64,000 bases of DNA from Prevotellaceae bacterium UBA1391 (GCA_002305265.1 DBQP01000010.1:219126-283125), one strand, 5' to 3'; counted from the stretch's first letter, positions 1 through 9,278 are shown. The notes: generated by a model not told the origin, from the sequence alone. Numbers and translations are program-made.

Positions 1-69
1 AAAGAACGCAGTCGTTTGCCATTACGAGCACAGTCGTTTGACGACGCGAGCGCAGTCGAATTCTTTGGG
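1..69 (+). repeat. 22-bp-period repeat, motif GAnCrCAGTCG, three units
   Basis: Three copies of a GAACGCAGTCGTTTG-like motif begin at 4, 26 and 48, so the period is exactly 22 bp. The array may extend left of the window. The same motif appears as the fourth unit of the array at 46839 and, inverted, at 23688. The rest of 70-353 has no gene I can support: only a run of eight A at 151-158, preceded (minus-strand sense) by a CGTTGC/GCAACG inverted repeat at 159-190, which could terminate the minus-strand gene next door. Confidence 0.8.
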
Positions 70-150
70 CGGTGAACAAGGAAATGAAGGAAGGCAAAGG
101 CAGGGCAGAAGGGCGCTGCACCCGCGGGGATGTTCCACAGGCGCGGGCAC

Positions 151-190
151 AAAAAAAACGTTGCGCAACGCACGACGGCATTGGGCAACG
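151..190 (-). terminator. possible terminator of the WecA-like gene
   Basis: In minus-strand sense a short CGTTGC...GCAACG stem (159-190) is followed by eight U (151-158). The stem is only about 6 bp and includes a self-complementary 12-mer, so it is a weak candidate. It lies about 160 bp after the stop of the minus-strand gene. Confidence 0.35.
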
Positions 191-353
191 GGGTAGCTTG
201 CTGGCGGCAAGCAAGGACGCTGGACGGCTGGAGGCATCAGCGTCGTGCTGGCAAAAAGCGGGACAAGACGGGCAGCAGTGAATGCGTAGGCCGGCGGAGC
301 GGTGCGGACTGTCGCCCGACCAACGGGCCGGAACGCGCCTGCGCCGGCCGAAG

Positions 354-1499
354 TCAGGGGCGCGAGGCGTCGCGCTTGAAGGCGTCGGACTGCTGGTCTT
401 GCGCCGACTCGCGGCGCCGGATGAGCACATTGAGCAGGAGGTTGCCACCGACGAAGAGGGCGACATCCACGGCGACGATGCCCGTGAGGTCGAAGTCTGC
501 GACATAGGCCAGCAGCAGGTTGAGCACCATGAAGGCCAGACTGAGCGAGAGAATGCAGATGAGGGCGCCATGCTGCGAGCATCCGGCCCGCAGGAACTTG
601 TGGTGGATGTGGCTGCGGTCGGCGCCGAACAGGGGCTGATGGTGGCGCATGCGGTAGAAAATGACCCGCGCGAGGTCGAAGAGCGGGACGATGAGGAGTG
701 TGAACGAGAGCAAGAGCCCGTCGCGGCGGAACGGCATGACGCGGGGATTGTGCATGGCATACTTCACGAGCAGGAAGCCGAGGATGAAGCCAATGGTCAG
801 ACTTCCGGCGTCGCCCATGAAGATCTTGCGGTTGTGTTCCACCTTTCCGAAGATGTTGAAGTAGAGAAAGGAGATGAGCACGCCGATGAGTCCGGCGATG
901 AGGATGCAGTAGATGACCATGCCCTCGCGGTGGAAGGCATAGAGGAAGCCGCAGAGGGAGAGGACGGAGAGGCCGCCGGCCAGGCCGTCGATGCCGTCGA
1001 TGAGGTTCATGGCATTGTCGACGGCCACGACGAGAAAGACGGTGAGCGGCGCGCCCACCCAAAAAGGAATCTCGTGGATGCCGCAGAAGCCGTAGAGCGT
1101 GTTGAGGTAGAGGCCCGAGAAGGGCAGCAAGGAGGCCGCCACGATCTGCACGATGAACTTGGTGGTGGCGGAGAGGCCCATGACGTCGTCGATGAGTCCG
1201 ACCACATAGATGAGCAGGAGGCTGATGAAGAACATGGCCGTCCAGGTGCTGAACGTGAGCGTGCGGTCGGTGGTGCCGAAGCTCAGCATAAAAATGGCGA
1301 TGACGAAGGCCACGAACATGCTGGGCAGGAAAATGATGCCGCCCAGGCGTGGCACGGCATTGCTGTGCACCTTTCGCTCGTTGGGGATGTCGTAGAGCTT
1401 CTTGCGCTGGCAGAAGTTCATGATGTGGGGAATGGCGACGAAACCACAAAGAGAACTGACGAGAAAGGCGGCTATGATGAGAATGTAGGATGAGAACAT
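354..1499 (-). CDS. WecA/MraY-family polyprenyl-phosphate N-acetylhexosamine-1-phosphate transferase
   Basis: Integral membrane enzyme expected to move a HexNAc-1-phosphate from a UDP-sugar to undecaprenyl phosphate, the first step of surface glycan or O-antigen assembly. The 381-residue product has about ten hydrophobic segments and the family motifs in order: PRLGG near residue 50, a GLIDDVMG loop, NLIDGIDGLAGG, FMGDAGSL, and a cytoplasmic HIHHKFLR loop (the HxHH signature of WecA-type enzymes). I chose the ATG at 1499; an in-frame TTG at 1514 is possible. It is divergent from the polysaccharide operon that starts at 2176, which suggests a shared pathway. The exact sugar cannot be read from sequence. 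The C-terminus is an arginine-rich polar tail. Confidence 0.88.
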   Translation of the reverse strand: MFSSYILIIAAFLVSSLCGFVAIPHIMNFCQRKKLYDIPNERKVHSNAVPRLGGIIFLPSMFVAFVIAIFMLSFGTTDRTLTFSTWTAMFFISLLLIYVVGLIDDVMGLSATTKFIVQIVAASLLPFSGLYLNTLYGFCGIHEIPFWVGAPLTVFLVVAVDNAMNLIDGIDGLAGGLSVLSLCGFLYAFHREGMVIYCILIAGLIGVLISFLYFNIFGKVEHNRKIFMGDAGSLTIGFILGFLLVKYAMHNPRVMPFRRDGLLLSFTLLIVPLFDLARVIFYRMRHHQPLFGADRSHIHHKFLRAGCSQHGALICILSLSLAFMVLNLLLAYVADFDLTGIVAVDVALFVGGNLLLNVLIRRRESAQDQQSDAFKRDASRP

Positions 1500-2175
1500 G
1501 ATGGTCTTTTTCAATGAAAAGAGGCGTGGCGCAAGCGGCTTGAGCCCCCGCGGAGACGGGAAAACAGGCCGTCGGAGGGCCGGAAGGCGCCGCGCGGTTT
1601 AAATATATAACTCGACCGCTGGCAAAATATTGCCTGAAAGGTGCAATTTCCCAAGAAATATGCTAACTTTGTAGCTGCAATCTGCCAGGCGGAAGGGGCA
1701 GCGGACGGCTCACTCGAGCCCTCCGAGAGGGAGAAGAAAAGCCCGATGCGCTTCGCCACGACGAGCAGACGCCGCAGCAGCGCGTGCGAAACCGCTGAAA
1801 GACATAGACATATCCACCGCTTTTCTCGTTCGCCGACTCCCCATTGAAGGCGTGTCGGACGAAATGCTCGTGTGCTTTGACGCCGCGACGGACGCACGGA
1901 GGCGACAGACAGCCAGCAGCAGTCGGAAGCACCATACGGCCTGCCCGAAGGAAGTTCCACGGAGCCAGAAAAGACCTTTCACAGAGCCGGGAAAATGGCC
2001 GACGGAAGATGCTGTCGAGACGTGGAGGCGACAAAATCAACTGCATAGCGAAAAAAGACGATGTCTTCACAATAATTTACGGAAATTTCAGTTCTATTAA
2101 ATGTCAACCGCGAGAGGGCGGAAGCCACGGGCTTTGCGCGCCTCATCTTCTTAAAATAATCAGCCTACGAGAAAC
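1500..2175. other. long divergent intergenic leader of the polysaccharide locus
   Basis: About 675 bp without a supportable gene between the divergent WecA-like gene and the first gene of the export operon. A plus-strand TAnnTTTG box lies at 1664-1671, which would give a leader of roughly 500 nt. I see no UpxY/NusG-like gene, which often opens such loci in Bacteroides, and no clear terminator-like hairpin. Short open frames here lack ribosome-binding context or recognisable domains. Confidence 0.6.
1664..1671 (+). promoter_or_regulatory. putative Bacteroidetes promoter -7 box (TAACTTTG)
   Basis: Matches TAnnTTTG. No good TTTG is found 19-20 bp upstream, so only half of the consensus is present. 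It would drive the polysaccharide export operon with a leader of about 500 nt. Confidence 0.45.
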
Positions 2176-2805
2176 ATGCAGCAAGCCATTTCTCTTAATT
2201 ACAGCAAAGATGCAATGAACACACTGGAGAAAGCCATCAAACGAGGTGCAGACATCCTCTTCTCGCTCTTGGGACTGATTCTCCTTTCCCCGCTGTTCCT
2301 CCTGATCGCCATCCTGCTGCACCAGCAGGGCAACGGCTCCGTGCTCTTCAAGCAAGAGCGGATCGGGCGAGGCGGCCGGCCGTTCACCATCTTCAAGTTC
2401 CGCACCATGAGCAGCATCGTGGAGGACGAGGGTCCTCAGCTGATTGCACAAAGCGATGCCGTCAACTCCACCCCCATTGAGCGCTTCCTGCGCGACCACC
2501 ACCTCGACGAGCTGCCACAGCTGTGGAATGTGCTGCGGGGCGACATGTCGATTGTAGGACATCGGCCCGAGCGCAAGTACTTCATCGACAAGATCATGCA
2601 GCACAACCCCGCCTACGCCAAGCTGTATGCGATCCGGCCGGGGCTGACGTCGGAGGCCACACTCTACAACGGCTACACGGACTCGATGCAGAAAATGCTG
2701 CGCCGGCTCGACATGGATCTCTACTACCTGGAGCACCGCTCGCTCTGGATGGACACAAAAATCATCTTCCTGACAGCCGTGGCCATGATCCGAGGGCTGT
2801 TCTGA
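2176..2805 (+). CDS. bacterial sugar transferase (PglC/WbaP-like initiating phosphoglycosyl transferase)
   Basis: Monotopic membrane enzyme that transfers a sugar-1-phosphate to undecaprenyl phosphate to start a polysaccharide repeat unit. The 209-residue product has one hydrophobic segment near residues 28-48, then the family signatures FKFRTMSS, DELPQLWNVLRGDMS and VGHRPE, the usual catalytic core order. The second methionine (2215, MNTLEKAIKRG) is an equally good start. It is the first gene of the plus-strand operon with export, chain-length, Wzy and Wzx genes. With the WecA-like gene at 354 the locus carries two unrelated types of initiating enzyme, so they may serve different glycans or lipid carriers. 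Confidence 0.9.
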   Translation: MQQAISLNYSKDAMNTLEKAIKRGADILFSLLGLILLSPLFLLIAILLHQQGNGSVLFKQERIGRGGRPFTIFKFRTMSSIVEDEGPQLIAQSDAVNSTPIERFLRDHHLDELPQLWNVLRGDMSIVGHRPERKYFIDKIMQHNPAYAKLYAIRPGLTSEATLYNGYTDSMQKMLRRLDMDLYYLEHRSLWMDTKIIFLTAVAMIRGLF

Positions 2806-2928
2806 CAGCAGGCGCGGCACGCCTCCAATCCTCGGCACACGCCGATGCGGCAGGCGCCAGGCGCCTTTTCCGCACACTCCCACTTCCGTTTCACCTCACC
2901 ATCATCGAAAACTTTTCCCCACCGAAAT

Positions 2929-5535
2929 ATGAAACGCATCATATTCTCTCTCTTCATCGCCCTGCTGATGCCGCTGGCCGCACAGGCACAGTCCAGCATG
3001 AGCGACGAGCAGATTCTCAAGTTTGTCATGAAAGAGCGCGAGGCCGGCACGACGCAGCAGCAGATCGTGACCAAGCTCATGCAGCGCGGCGTGAACGTGC
3101 AGGACATCCAGCGCGTGCGCAAGAAGTACGAGCGCCTGCAGAAGGAAGAGGGACTCGGGGCGCTGTCGAACAGCACGTCGGGAAAGACTGACGACCGCAC
3201 GCGGCAAAACAACGCGAAGGAAGGCGTGCGCGACCTCACGGGAACAGGTTATGCAAGAGAAGCCGACAGCCGCCGCTACGCCAACTCTCGCCTGCTGAAC
3301 GACCAGACAACTTACCGCCACACCTACGACGAGAACGACGAGGAGTTCATGGCCTTCCAGAGCGAGATGGACTTGCTGGCTCCGGCCGACACAGCCACGC
3401 TCTACCTGCAGCTCCTCGAGAAAGTGAACAGCCGGAAGCGGGAAGTGTTTGGCCGCGACATTTTCAACAACGAATCGCTGACGTTCGAGCCCGCCATGAA
3501 CATCGCCACACCGGCCAGCTACGTGCTGGGACCGGGCGACGTGGTGTATATCGACATCTACGGCGCATCGCAAAAGACCGTGGAGTCGACGGTTTCGCCC
3601 GAAGGCAGCGTCACGATCGAGGGATTTGGGCCTGTGCAGCTCGGCGGCATGACCGTGAGCCAGGCGCAAGCGCAGCTCCGCGCCCAGCTCGGCGCGCGCT
3701 ATTCCAGCTCGCAGGTGAAGCTCTCGGTGGGACAGATGCGCACGATCACCGTGAACGTGATGGGTGAGGTCCGCGTGCCCGGCACCTACACGCTGTCTTC
3801 CCTCGCCACCGTCTTCAACGCCCTCTACATGGCTGGAGGAACGAGCGACATCGGTACGCTCCGCAATATCAAGGTATACCGCAACAACCGGCTGATATCT
3901 ACCTGCGACATCTACGGCTACATCCTCGACGGAGACATGCGTGGCAATGTGCGCCTGCAGGACAACGACGTCATCAGCGTGGGCACCTACGACTGTCTCG
4001 TCAACGTCTCGGGCAAGGTGAAGCGCCCCATGTACTACGAAATGAAGCACGACGAGAGCCTCGGCACGCTGCTGGACTACGCGGGCGGATTCACCGGCGA
4101 CGCCTACAAGAAGTCGGTGCGCGTGACGCGCAAGAGCGGTTCGATGCTCAGCGTGTACAACGTGGATGAGTTCGACATGCGCACCTTCATGCTCATGGAC
4201 GAGGACTCCGTGAGCATCGACAGCATCATCGACCGCTACGACAACATGGCCGAGGTGAAGGGTGCGGTGTTCCGTCCCGGAAAATATCAAGTGGGCGGAA
4301 AGATCAACAGCGTCCGCACGCTCGTCCAGGCGGCGGACGGACTGACCGAAGAGGCCTTCACCGCGCGTGCCGTCATGCACCGCATGCTCAAGGACCGCAC
4401 GCTGGAAGCCATCACCGTCGACCTCCAAGGCATCATGGACGGCACCGTCGCCGACATTCCGCTGAAGGAAAACGACATGCTCTTCATTCCTACGAAATCG
4501 GAACTGATGGAGACGCAGACGCTCACCATCCACGGCGAAGTCAACTTCCCGGGCGTTTACCGCTACGCGGCCAACCAAACGCTGGAGGACTTCATCCTGC
4601 AAGCGGGCGGACTGACCAACCGCGCTTCCACCGTGAAGGTGGACGTGGCGCGCCGCATCACCAACCCCGCCGCACTGACGACGGACTCCATTATTGCCCA
4701 GACATTCTCGTTCGCGCTCAAGGACGGATTCGTCGTGAGCGGAGAGAACAACTTTACGCTCCGACCGTTCGACGAGGTGTATGTGCGCAGGTCTCCCATG
4801 AGCACCGTGCAGCAGAACGTGAGCATCCAGGGCGAAGTGATGTTCGCCGGCAACTATACGCTTACCAGCAAGGCACAGCGCCTGTCCGACCTCGTGCGTC
4901 AGGCCGGCGGCGTGAACGACCGCGCCTTCATCGCAGGTGCGCGCCTCGAGCGCCGCTTCACGGCTGAAGAGCGCCTTCGCGCAGAGGCCGCGCTCCAACG
5001 CGCCCAGGAAGACATGGAGGCCAACATGCAGGAGCTGGCCGCCAAGTCGGGCAATGCCAACGTGGCGACAGTGCTGAAGAACAACAAGGAGCAGCTGAGC
5101 AGATACACCATCGGCGACACCTATCCGGTGGGAATCGAGCTGGACAAGGCCATGGCCAACCCCGGCAGCGCCGACGACCTGGTGCTCCGAGAAGGCGACC
5201 GACTGATCGTCCCCATGTACAACGGAACCGTCAAGGTCAACGGCGAGGTCATGTATCCCAACACCGTAAGCTTTGTCGAGGGCAAGCGCGTGGGCTACTA
5301 CATCAGCGAAGCCGGTGGCTACAGCACGAAGGCGAAGAAGAACGGCGCCTACATCATCTATATGAACGGGCGTGTGGCCAAGGCCGGCGGCAAGAACAAG
5401 CCGGCTCCGGGCTGCGAGATCGTCGTGCCGCAGCAGGCATTCAAGTCGACCACGATGTCGGAGCGTCTGAGCGTGGCCACCAGCGTCGGCTCGTTCGCCG
5501 CCATCATCGCCACCATCGCCAACGTGCTGAAATGA
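2929..5535 (+). CDS. polysaccharide export protein with multiple SLBB domains (Wza-type)
   Basis: Predicted outer-membrane or periplasmic exporter of the capsule or exopolysaccharide. The 868-residue product starts with a cleavable signal peptide (MKRIIFSLFIALLMPLAAQA) and has no lipobox. It then has a polysaccharide export (PES) domain with the YVLGPGDVVYIDIYG segment near residue 200, followed by about six SLBB-type repeats recognised by recurring VxVxGEVxxPGxY/F motifs. A hydrophobic helix (SVATSVGSFAAIIATIANVL) ends the protein. It is far longer than enterobacterial Wza (about 380 residues), as is common in Bacteroidetes. The ATG at 2929 is chosen because the signal peptide starts there. 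The Wzz-like gene follows after about 50 bp, consistent with co-transcription. Confidence 0.9.
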   Translation: MKRIIFSLFIALLMPLAAQAQSSMSDEQILKFVMKEREAGTTQQQIVTKLMQRGVNVQDIQRVRKKYERLQKEEGLGALSNSTSGKTDDRTRQNNAKEGVRDLTGTGYAREADSRRYANSRLLNDQTTYRHTYDENDEEFMAFQSEMDLLAPADTATLYLQLLEKVNSRKREVFGRDIFNNESLTFEPAMNIATPASYVLGPGDVVYIDIYGASQKTVESTVSPEGSVTIEGFGPVQLGGMTVSQAQAQLRAQLGARYSSSQVKLSVGQMRTITVNVMGEVRVPGTYTLSSLATVFNALYMAGGTSDIGTLRNIKVYRNNRLISTCDIYGYILDGDMRGNVRLQDNDVISVGTYDCLVNVSGKVKRPMYYEMKHDESLGTLLDYAGGFTGDAYKKSVRVTRKSGSMLSVYNVDEFDMRTFMLMDEDSVSIDSIIDRYDNMAEVKGAVFRPGKYQVGGKINSVRTLVQAADGLTEEAFTARAVMHRMLKDRTLEAITVDLQGIMDGTVADIPLKENDMLFIPTKSELMETQTLTIHGEVNFPGVYRYAANQTLEDFILQAGGLTNRASTVKVDVARRITNPAALTTDSIIAQTFSFALKDGFVVSGENNFTLRPFDEVYVRRSPMSTVQQNVSIQGEVMFAGNYTLTSKAQRLSDLVRQAGGVNDRAFIAGARLERRFTAEERLRAEAALQRAQEDMEANMQELAAKSGNANVATVLKNNKEQLSRYTIGDTYPVGIELDKAMANPGSADDLVLREGDRLIVPMYNGTVKVNGEVMYPNTVSFVEGKRVGYYISEAGGYSTKAKKNGAYIIYMNGRVAKAGGKNKPAPGCEIVVPQQAFKSTTMSERLSVATSVGSFAAIIATIANVLK

Positions 5536-5587
5536 TGTGCGGAAGGCAGATCAACGGAAGAAACATCGCATCTTAATCACACATTCC

Positions 5588-6661
5588 ATGCAAACCAAGT
5601 ATGAGCTCAACATAGGGCGGTTGGTGGCCATCGTCAGAAAAAGCGGCAGGTCCTTCGTCTACTGGGGCCTCGGCTCGTTCGTCCTGGCCGTCATCGTCGC
5701 GTTCTCCATTCCCCGCATCTACAAGGCCGGCGTGCTGCTGGCGCCCGAAACGTCGTCGAACAGCCTCATGTCGAACATGTCGTCGCTGGCCTCGATGGTC
5801 GAACTGAACGCCAATCCCAACCCAACGGGCGACGCCATCTATCCCGAAATCTATCCCGAACTGTTCTCCTCGCCGGAGTTCATCACCGGCCTGTTCGACA
5901 TCCAAGTGGAGAGCAGCGACGGCAGCATCCGCACGAGCTACTACAATTATCTGCGCAAGCATCAGAAAATCGAGTGGTGGTCATTCCCCGCCATCTGGCT
6001 GCAGAAGCTCATGCGAAGTCTTGAGGGCGGCAACGGCATGCCGAGCGGCAACGGCGGCGTCGACCCGTTTCAGCTGACGAGAGAACAATATGGCGTGATG
6101 ACAACCATCCAGAAGAACGTCATCTGCAGCGTCGACAAGAAAACCAGCGTCATCTACATCGGCGCGACGGCACAGGACGCCCGCATCGCCGCCATTCTAG
6201 CCGACTCGGTCACACAGCATCTCCAGGCCTTCATCACGAAATACAAGACGAAGAAGGCCGTCGAGGACCTGGCCTATCTCGACCAGCTGCAGGCAGAAGC
6301 ACTGGCCGACTACAACGCCGCCCGCCGCGCGTATGCCCAATTCAGCGACGCCAACGTCGACGCCTTCCTCCAGTCGGTCCGCACCAAGTCGGACGAGCTG
6401 GAGAACGAAATGCAACTCAAGTACAACATCTACAGCCAGATCACGCAGCAAGCGCAGATGGCCAAGGCGCGCATCCAGGAAAAGACGCCGGCATTCACCA
6501 CCCTCCAATCGGCCACCATCCCCATCAAGCACAGCAATACGCCCAAGATCATCATCGCAGGCGTCTTTGTCATCCTCGGACTCTTCGTCCGACTGATGGT
6601 GCTGCTCTTCAAGCACCGCAACGAACTGTTCATCCGCCCGCAAGCGCAACCCACCGCATAG
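5588..6661 (+). CDS. Wzz/LPS chain-length determinant family protein
   Basis: Polysaccharide co-polymerase that sets chain length with Wzy. The 357-residue product has an N-terminal membrane segment (about residues 23-42) after a short cytoplasmic leader, a periplasmic domain with a coiled-coil-prone stretch (about 215-300), and a C-terminal membrane segment (IIIAGVFVILGLFVRLMVLL). There is no tyrosine-kinase domain. The start at 5588 (MQTKYELNIG) puts the first membrane helix at the usual place. A 22-bp-period array begins exactly at its stop codon, and a second, diverged Wzz-like gene follows. Confidence 0.87.
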   Translation: MQTKYELNIGRLVAIVRKSGRSFVYWGLGSFVLAVIVAFSIPRIYKAGVLLAPETSSNSLMSNMSSLASMVELNANPNPTGDAIYPEIYPELFSSPEFITGLFDIQVESSDGSIRTSYYNYLRKHQKIEWWSFPAIWLQKLMRSLEGGNGMPSGNGGVDPFQLTREQYGVMTTIQKNVICSVDKKTSVIYIGATAQDARIAAILADSVTQHLQAFITKYKTKKAVEDLAYLDQLQAEALADYNAARRAYAQFSDANVDAFLQSVRTKSDELENEMQLKYNIYSQITQQAQMAKARIQEKTPAFTTLQSATIPIKHSNTPKIIIAGVFVILGLFVRLMVLLFKHRNELFIRPQAQPTA

Positions 6662-6836
6662 ACGGCAGCAACTGCTCGCTGCGACGGCTGCAACTGACCA
6701 CAACGACGGCCTCAACCGACCGCACAGGCCTGGATTTTTTGCACGGACACGAAGGCCTTCTTGTACAATCACGAAGGCCTTCGCAAAGAAATACGAAGGC
6801 CTTCGCGTGCGAAGACGAACGCATTCCCGTGCATGC
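6661..6836 (+). repeat. mixed 22-bp-register array between two Wzz-like genes
   Basis: Eight consecutive 22-bp units keep phase. GACGGC starts units at 6661, 6683 and 6705; a diverged unit is at 6727; ACGAAGGCCTTC starts units at 6749, 6771 and 6793 (palindrome GAAGGCCTTC at 6751, 6773, 6795); and ACGAACGCATTC starts a unit at 6815. Two different motif families therefore share one register. The array fills most of the 216-bp gap and starts on the stop codon of the upstream gene. It lies inside an apparent operon, so it is probably transcribed. Confidence 0.9.
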
Positions 6837-6877
6837 ACATCTGTCGCCTCGTGCGTGTGCACGTAAGCCTTCATTCA

Positions 6878-7867
6878 ATGGAACGACGACAACCGACATC
6901 CCAACTCAGCGCATGGGGAATATGCAAGAAACACAAGAAAGCATATTCCTCTGTCGTCATTATCACCATCCTGCTCTCGCTGCTCTATTCCTACTGCCAA
7001 CCGACCGAGTATGACGCGCGCCTGAAGTTCTCCATTGACACGTCGGAAGACCTCACATCGGGCAAGAACAAATGGCTGCACAACCTGACCCACCAGTTTG
7101 GACTCGACGGCGCGCTGGTGACGGCAGAGCCCGAAATCTACACGACGATTCTCCGCTCGCAGGCGTTCCTGCAAGGTGTGGCCGACGTGCGCATCACGAC
7201 GGACCAAGGACAAAGGAAAAGATTTGCCGACTACATTCGCGAGGATTGCGAAGCGCGCGGGTGGACGTCGGCCCTGAGCTGCGCCAGCCGGAAGCAGACC
7301 AAAGCGGAGCGGAACGACGAAGTCATCGACCTCCTGCGCTCGAAATACCTCCTATGCGAACTCAACAGGCGCAACGGACTCATCACGATGCAAGCCACGG
7401 CGCAGCACCCGCGCATCGCCGCCGAAGTGCTCGACTCGGCCTTCCACCATCTGCAGACGTTCCTCACGCAATACCTCCACCAGAGCGCCAAAGGGCAGAA
7501 CGACGCGCTCAAGCAGAACAAGGAACTGATGGAGCAACGCTACAAGCAAGCGATGAGCCGCTACTCGCAGTTTCTCGACTCCCACCTCGAGACCACACGA
7601 CCCTCTGTGGAGGCGGAAGAGGACTATCTGCGCAAGGAACTGACACAGGCGGAGATTGATTTTGCCGACGCACAGCTTACCTACGTGCAGAACCTCCGCA
7701 AGGAGGTGAGACAAAGAAGCCTGATTTTTCAAGTCAACTCCGTCACCACCCCCGACGCTCCTGCCCGACCAGCCTACCTGCTGAACCTCTTCGTCTGGCT
7801 GTTCTATGCGCTGCTCCTCACGACGTGGGTCCTCTTCTTCCGGGAGAAGCGGCAGCGCACCACATAA
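6878..7867 (+). CDS. second Wzz-like chain-length determinant protein
   Basis: A 329-residue protein of Wzz topology: basic N-terminus, membrane segment (VVIITILLSLLYSY, about residues 28-41), periplasmic region with a long helical coiled-coil-prone stretch (about 195-285), and a C-terminal membrane segment (LLNLFVWLFYALLLTTWVLF). It shares with its upstream neighbour the pattern of a domain ending in ADS/LDS-x-H-LQxFxTQY, suggesting an old duplication. I chose the ATG at 6878 (MERRQPTSQ); longer frames run back into the 22-bp repeat array and should not be used as starts. The pair may set two chain-length modes or form a hetero-oligomer. Confidence 0.8.
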   Translation: MERRQPTSQLSAWGICKKHKKAYSSVVIITILLSLLYSYCQPTEYDARLKFSIDTSEDLTSGKNKWLHNLTHQFGLDGALVTAEPEIYTTILRSQAFLQGVADVRITTDQGQRKRFADYIREDCEARGWTSALSCASRKQTKAERNDEVIDLLRSKYLLCELNRRNGLITMQATAQHPRIAAEVLDSAFHHLQTFLTQYLHQSAKGQNDALKQNKELMEQRYKQAMSRYSQFLDSHLETTRPSVEAEEDYLRKELTQAEIDFADAQLTYVQNLRKEVRQRSLIFQVNSVTTPDAPARPAYLLNLFVWLFYALLLTTWVLFFREKRQRTT

Positions 7868-8045
7868 CCTCCCGCACCCCCTTTCCGGCAACAGTCCCTC
7901 GCCCTGCTGCCGACACTGCCAAGCGCCGCAGAAAAGCCCTCCACGGAAGCATCCGACGGTGCGCCGTCGCCGCAGGCAAGCCGACGCCACCGTGCGGAAC
8001 ACAAGGCGCGGAAACATCCCGAAAACCAAAGTCTGTCACCCCCGA

Positions 8046-9278
8046 ATGGCTATCTCACTCATCATCGCGTTCATCATCCTCATGGTTGTTTTCAAGGTTT
8101 TCCACCTTGGAGACACGTTCTCGCCATGGATGATCACGACGGCCGTCTGGACAGGCTACATCCTCACCTATCTCTTTTTCAGCGACCTGCTCGTGCCCCT
8201 GGAGACGCGCTTCTACACCTGCGCCCTCATCTGGGTGCCGACAATGTCGCTTTCGTCCATCCTCACCTATCAGTGCTGGCCGACCAACGACAGCCCGCGG
8301 GGCATCAATGCGCCGCTCCATGTCAATGCGTCGATGTTCGATCTGCTCTTCGTACTCTCCCTGCTGCTGACGCCGCTCTACGCCTATCAGATTCTGAAAA
8401 TCGTGTTGGAGTTCGGTTCGGAGGACATCATGTACAACATCCGCATCTTCGCCAACTTCGGCAAGGAGGGCGGCGGACTGACCGGCGTGCTGAAATATGT
8501 CAACAGCATCAACACCGCCCTGTTCATCATCGCCCTCTGGCGCTTTCCCGACATCCCGCGGTGGAAGTTCATCACCATCGCCCTCACCAATCTCATCTGC
8601 GCCCTCTCCATCATGGCCAAGCAGCCCATCTTCGTCATGCTCTTTGCCACCCTGTTCGTCTTCTACCAAAAGAAATACGTCAAGCCGCGCGCCATCATCC
8701 TCTGGGGCGCCGCCCTGATCATGCTGTTCTACGGCTTCAATCAACTCAGAACGTCGGAAAACAGCCAGACAGAGCGCACGTTCTTCGACTTCATCGCCAT
8801 CTACATCCTCTCTCCGGCGGCGGCCTTCGAACGTGCCGACATCGACCTGACCGACCAGTTCGGCACACACACGCTCGCCTTCTTCAACGCCGTGCTCTCC
8901 AAGCTGCACCTCGCCGATGTCTACGTCGAGGAAACCGTGCAACCCTTCGTGTGGATTCCCCTGCCGACCAACGTCTACACCGCTTTCCAACCGTTCTACG
9001 AGGACTTCGGCTACAAGGGCATCGCCTTCTTCGCCACCGTCTACGGCGTGCTCTTCGGATGGCTCTACCGCAAGGCGCACAGCGGCTCGTCCACCAGCAA
9101 GTGCATGTACGCCTACATCACCGTCGTCCTCATGCTCCAGTTCTTTCAGGAGCAATTCTTCGTCACGCTTTCCACCATCATACAGCTGGCCGTGCTCTTC
9201 CTGCTCGCGACGCAGTCCACCATCCGATTCCGCTGGCCTGACTCCCACAGGCAGCCCAACAACACTTCCCCATCATGA
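8046..9278 (+). CDS. O-antigen/oligosaccharide repeat unit polymerase (Wzy-like)
   Basis: Integral membrane protein of 410 residues with about ten hydrophobic segments and a larger polar loop in the C-terminal half (around residues 260-320), the usual outline of Wzy polymerases, which join lipid-linked repeat units in the periplasm. Primary sequence is too variable in this family for firm motif calls, so the assignment rests on topology and on its place between the Wzz pair and Wzx. The start at 8046 (MAISLIIAF) begins directly with a membrane helix; an upstream in-frame extension is arginine/serine-rich and unlikely. Its stop overlaps the next start (ATGA). The 178 bp before the gene hold no feature I recognise. 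Confidence 0.8.
   Translation: MAISLIIAFIILMVVFKVFHLGDTFSPWMITTAVWTGYILTYLFFSDLLVPLETRFYTCALIWVPTMSLSSILTYQCWPTNDSPRGINAPLHVNASMFDLLFVLSLLLTPLYAYQILKIVLEFGSEDIMYNIRIFANFGKEGGGLTGVLKYVNSINTALFIIALWRFPDIPRWKFITIALTNLICALSIMAKQPIFVMLFATLFVFYQKKYVKPRAIILWGAALIMLFYGFNQLRTSENSQTERTFFDFIAIYILSPAAAFERADIDLTDQFGTHTLAFFNAVLSKLHLADVYVEETVQPFVWIPLPTNVYTAFQPFYEDFGYKGIAFFATVYGVLFGWLYRKAHSGSSTSKCMYAYITVVLMLQFFQEQFFVTLSTIIQLAVLFLLATQSTIRFRWPDSHRQPNNTSPS

Noticed and set aside
1641..2100. Short open frames in the leader of the polysaccharide operon as an UpxY-like antiterminator
   Set aside because: None shows NusG-like sequence; all are short and Arg/Ser-rich.
2902..4998. Very long open frames antisense to real genes (for example opposite the SLBB protein, and similar ones opposite thrA, priA, pafA and porW)
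   Set aside because: They mirror the codon bias of the GC-rich sense genes, have His/Arg/Val-rich low-information sequence and no domain; the sense frames carry clear family motifs.
6751..6804. Palindromes as simple intrinsic terminators
   Set aside because: A single GAAGGCCTTC cannot form a stable hairpin (no loop), no U-run follows, and arrays occur upstream of genes and inside operons as well as after genes.
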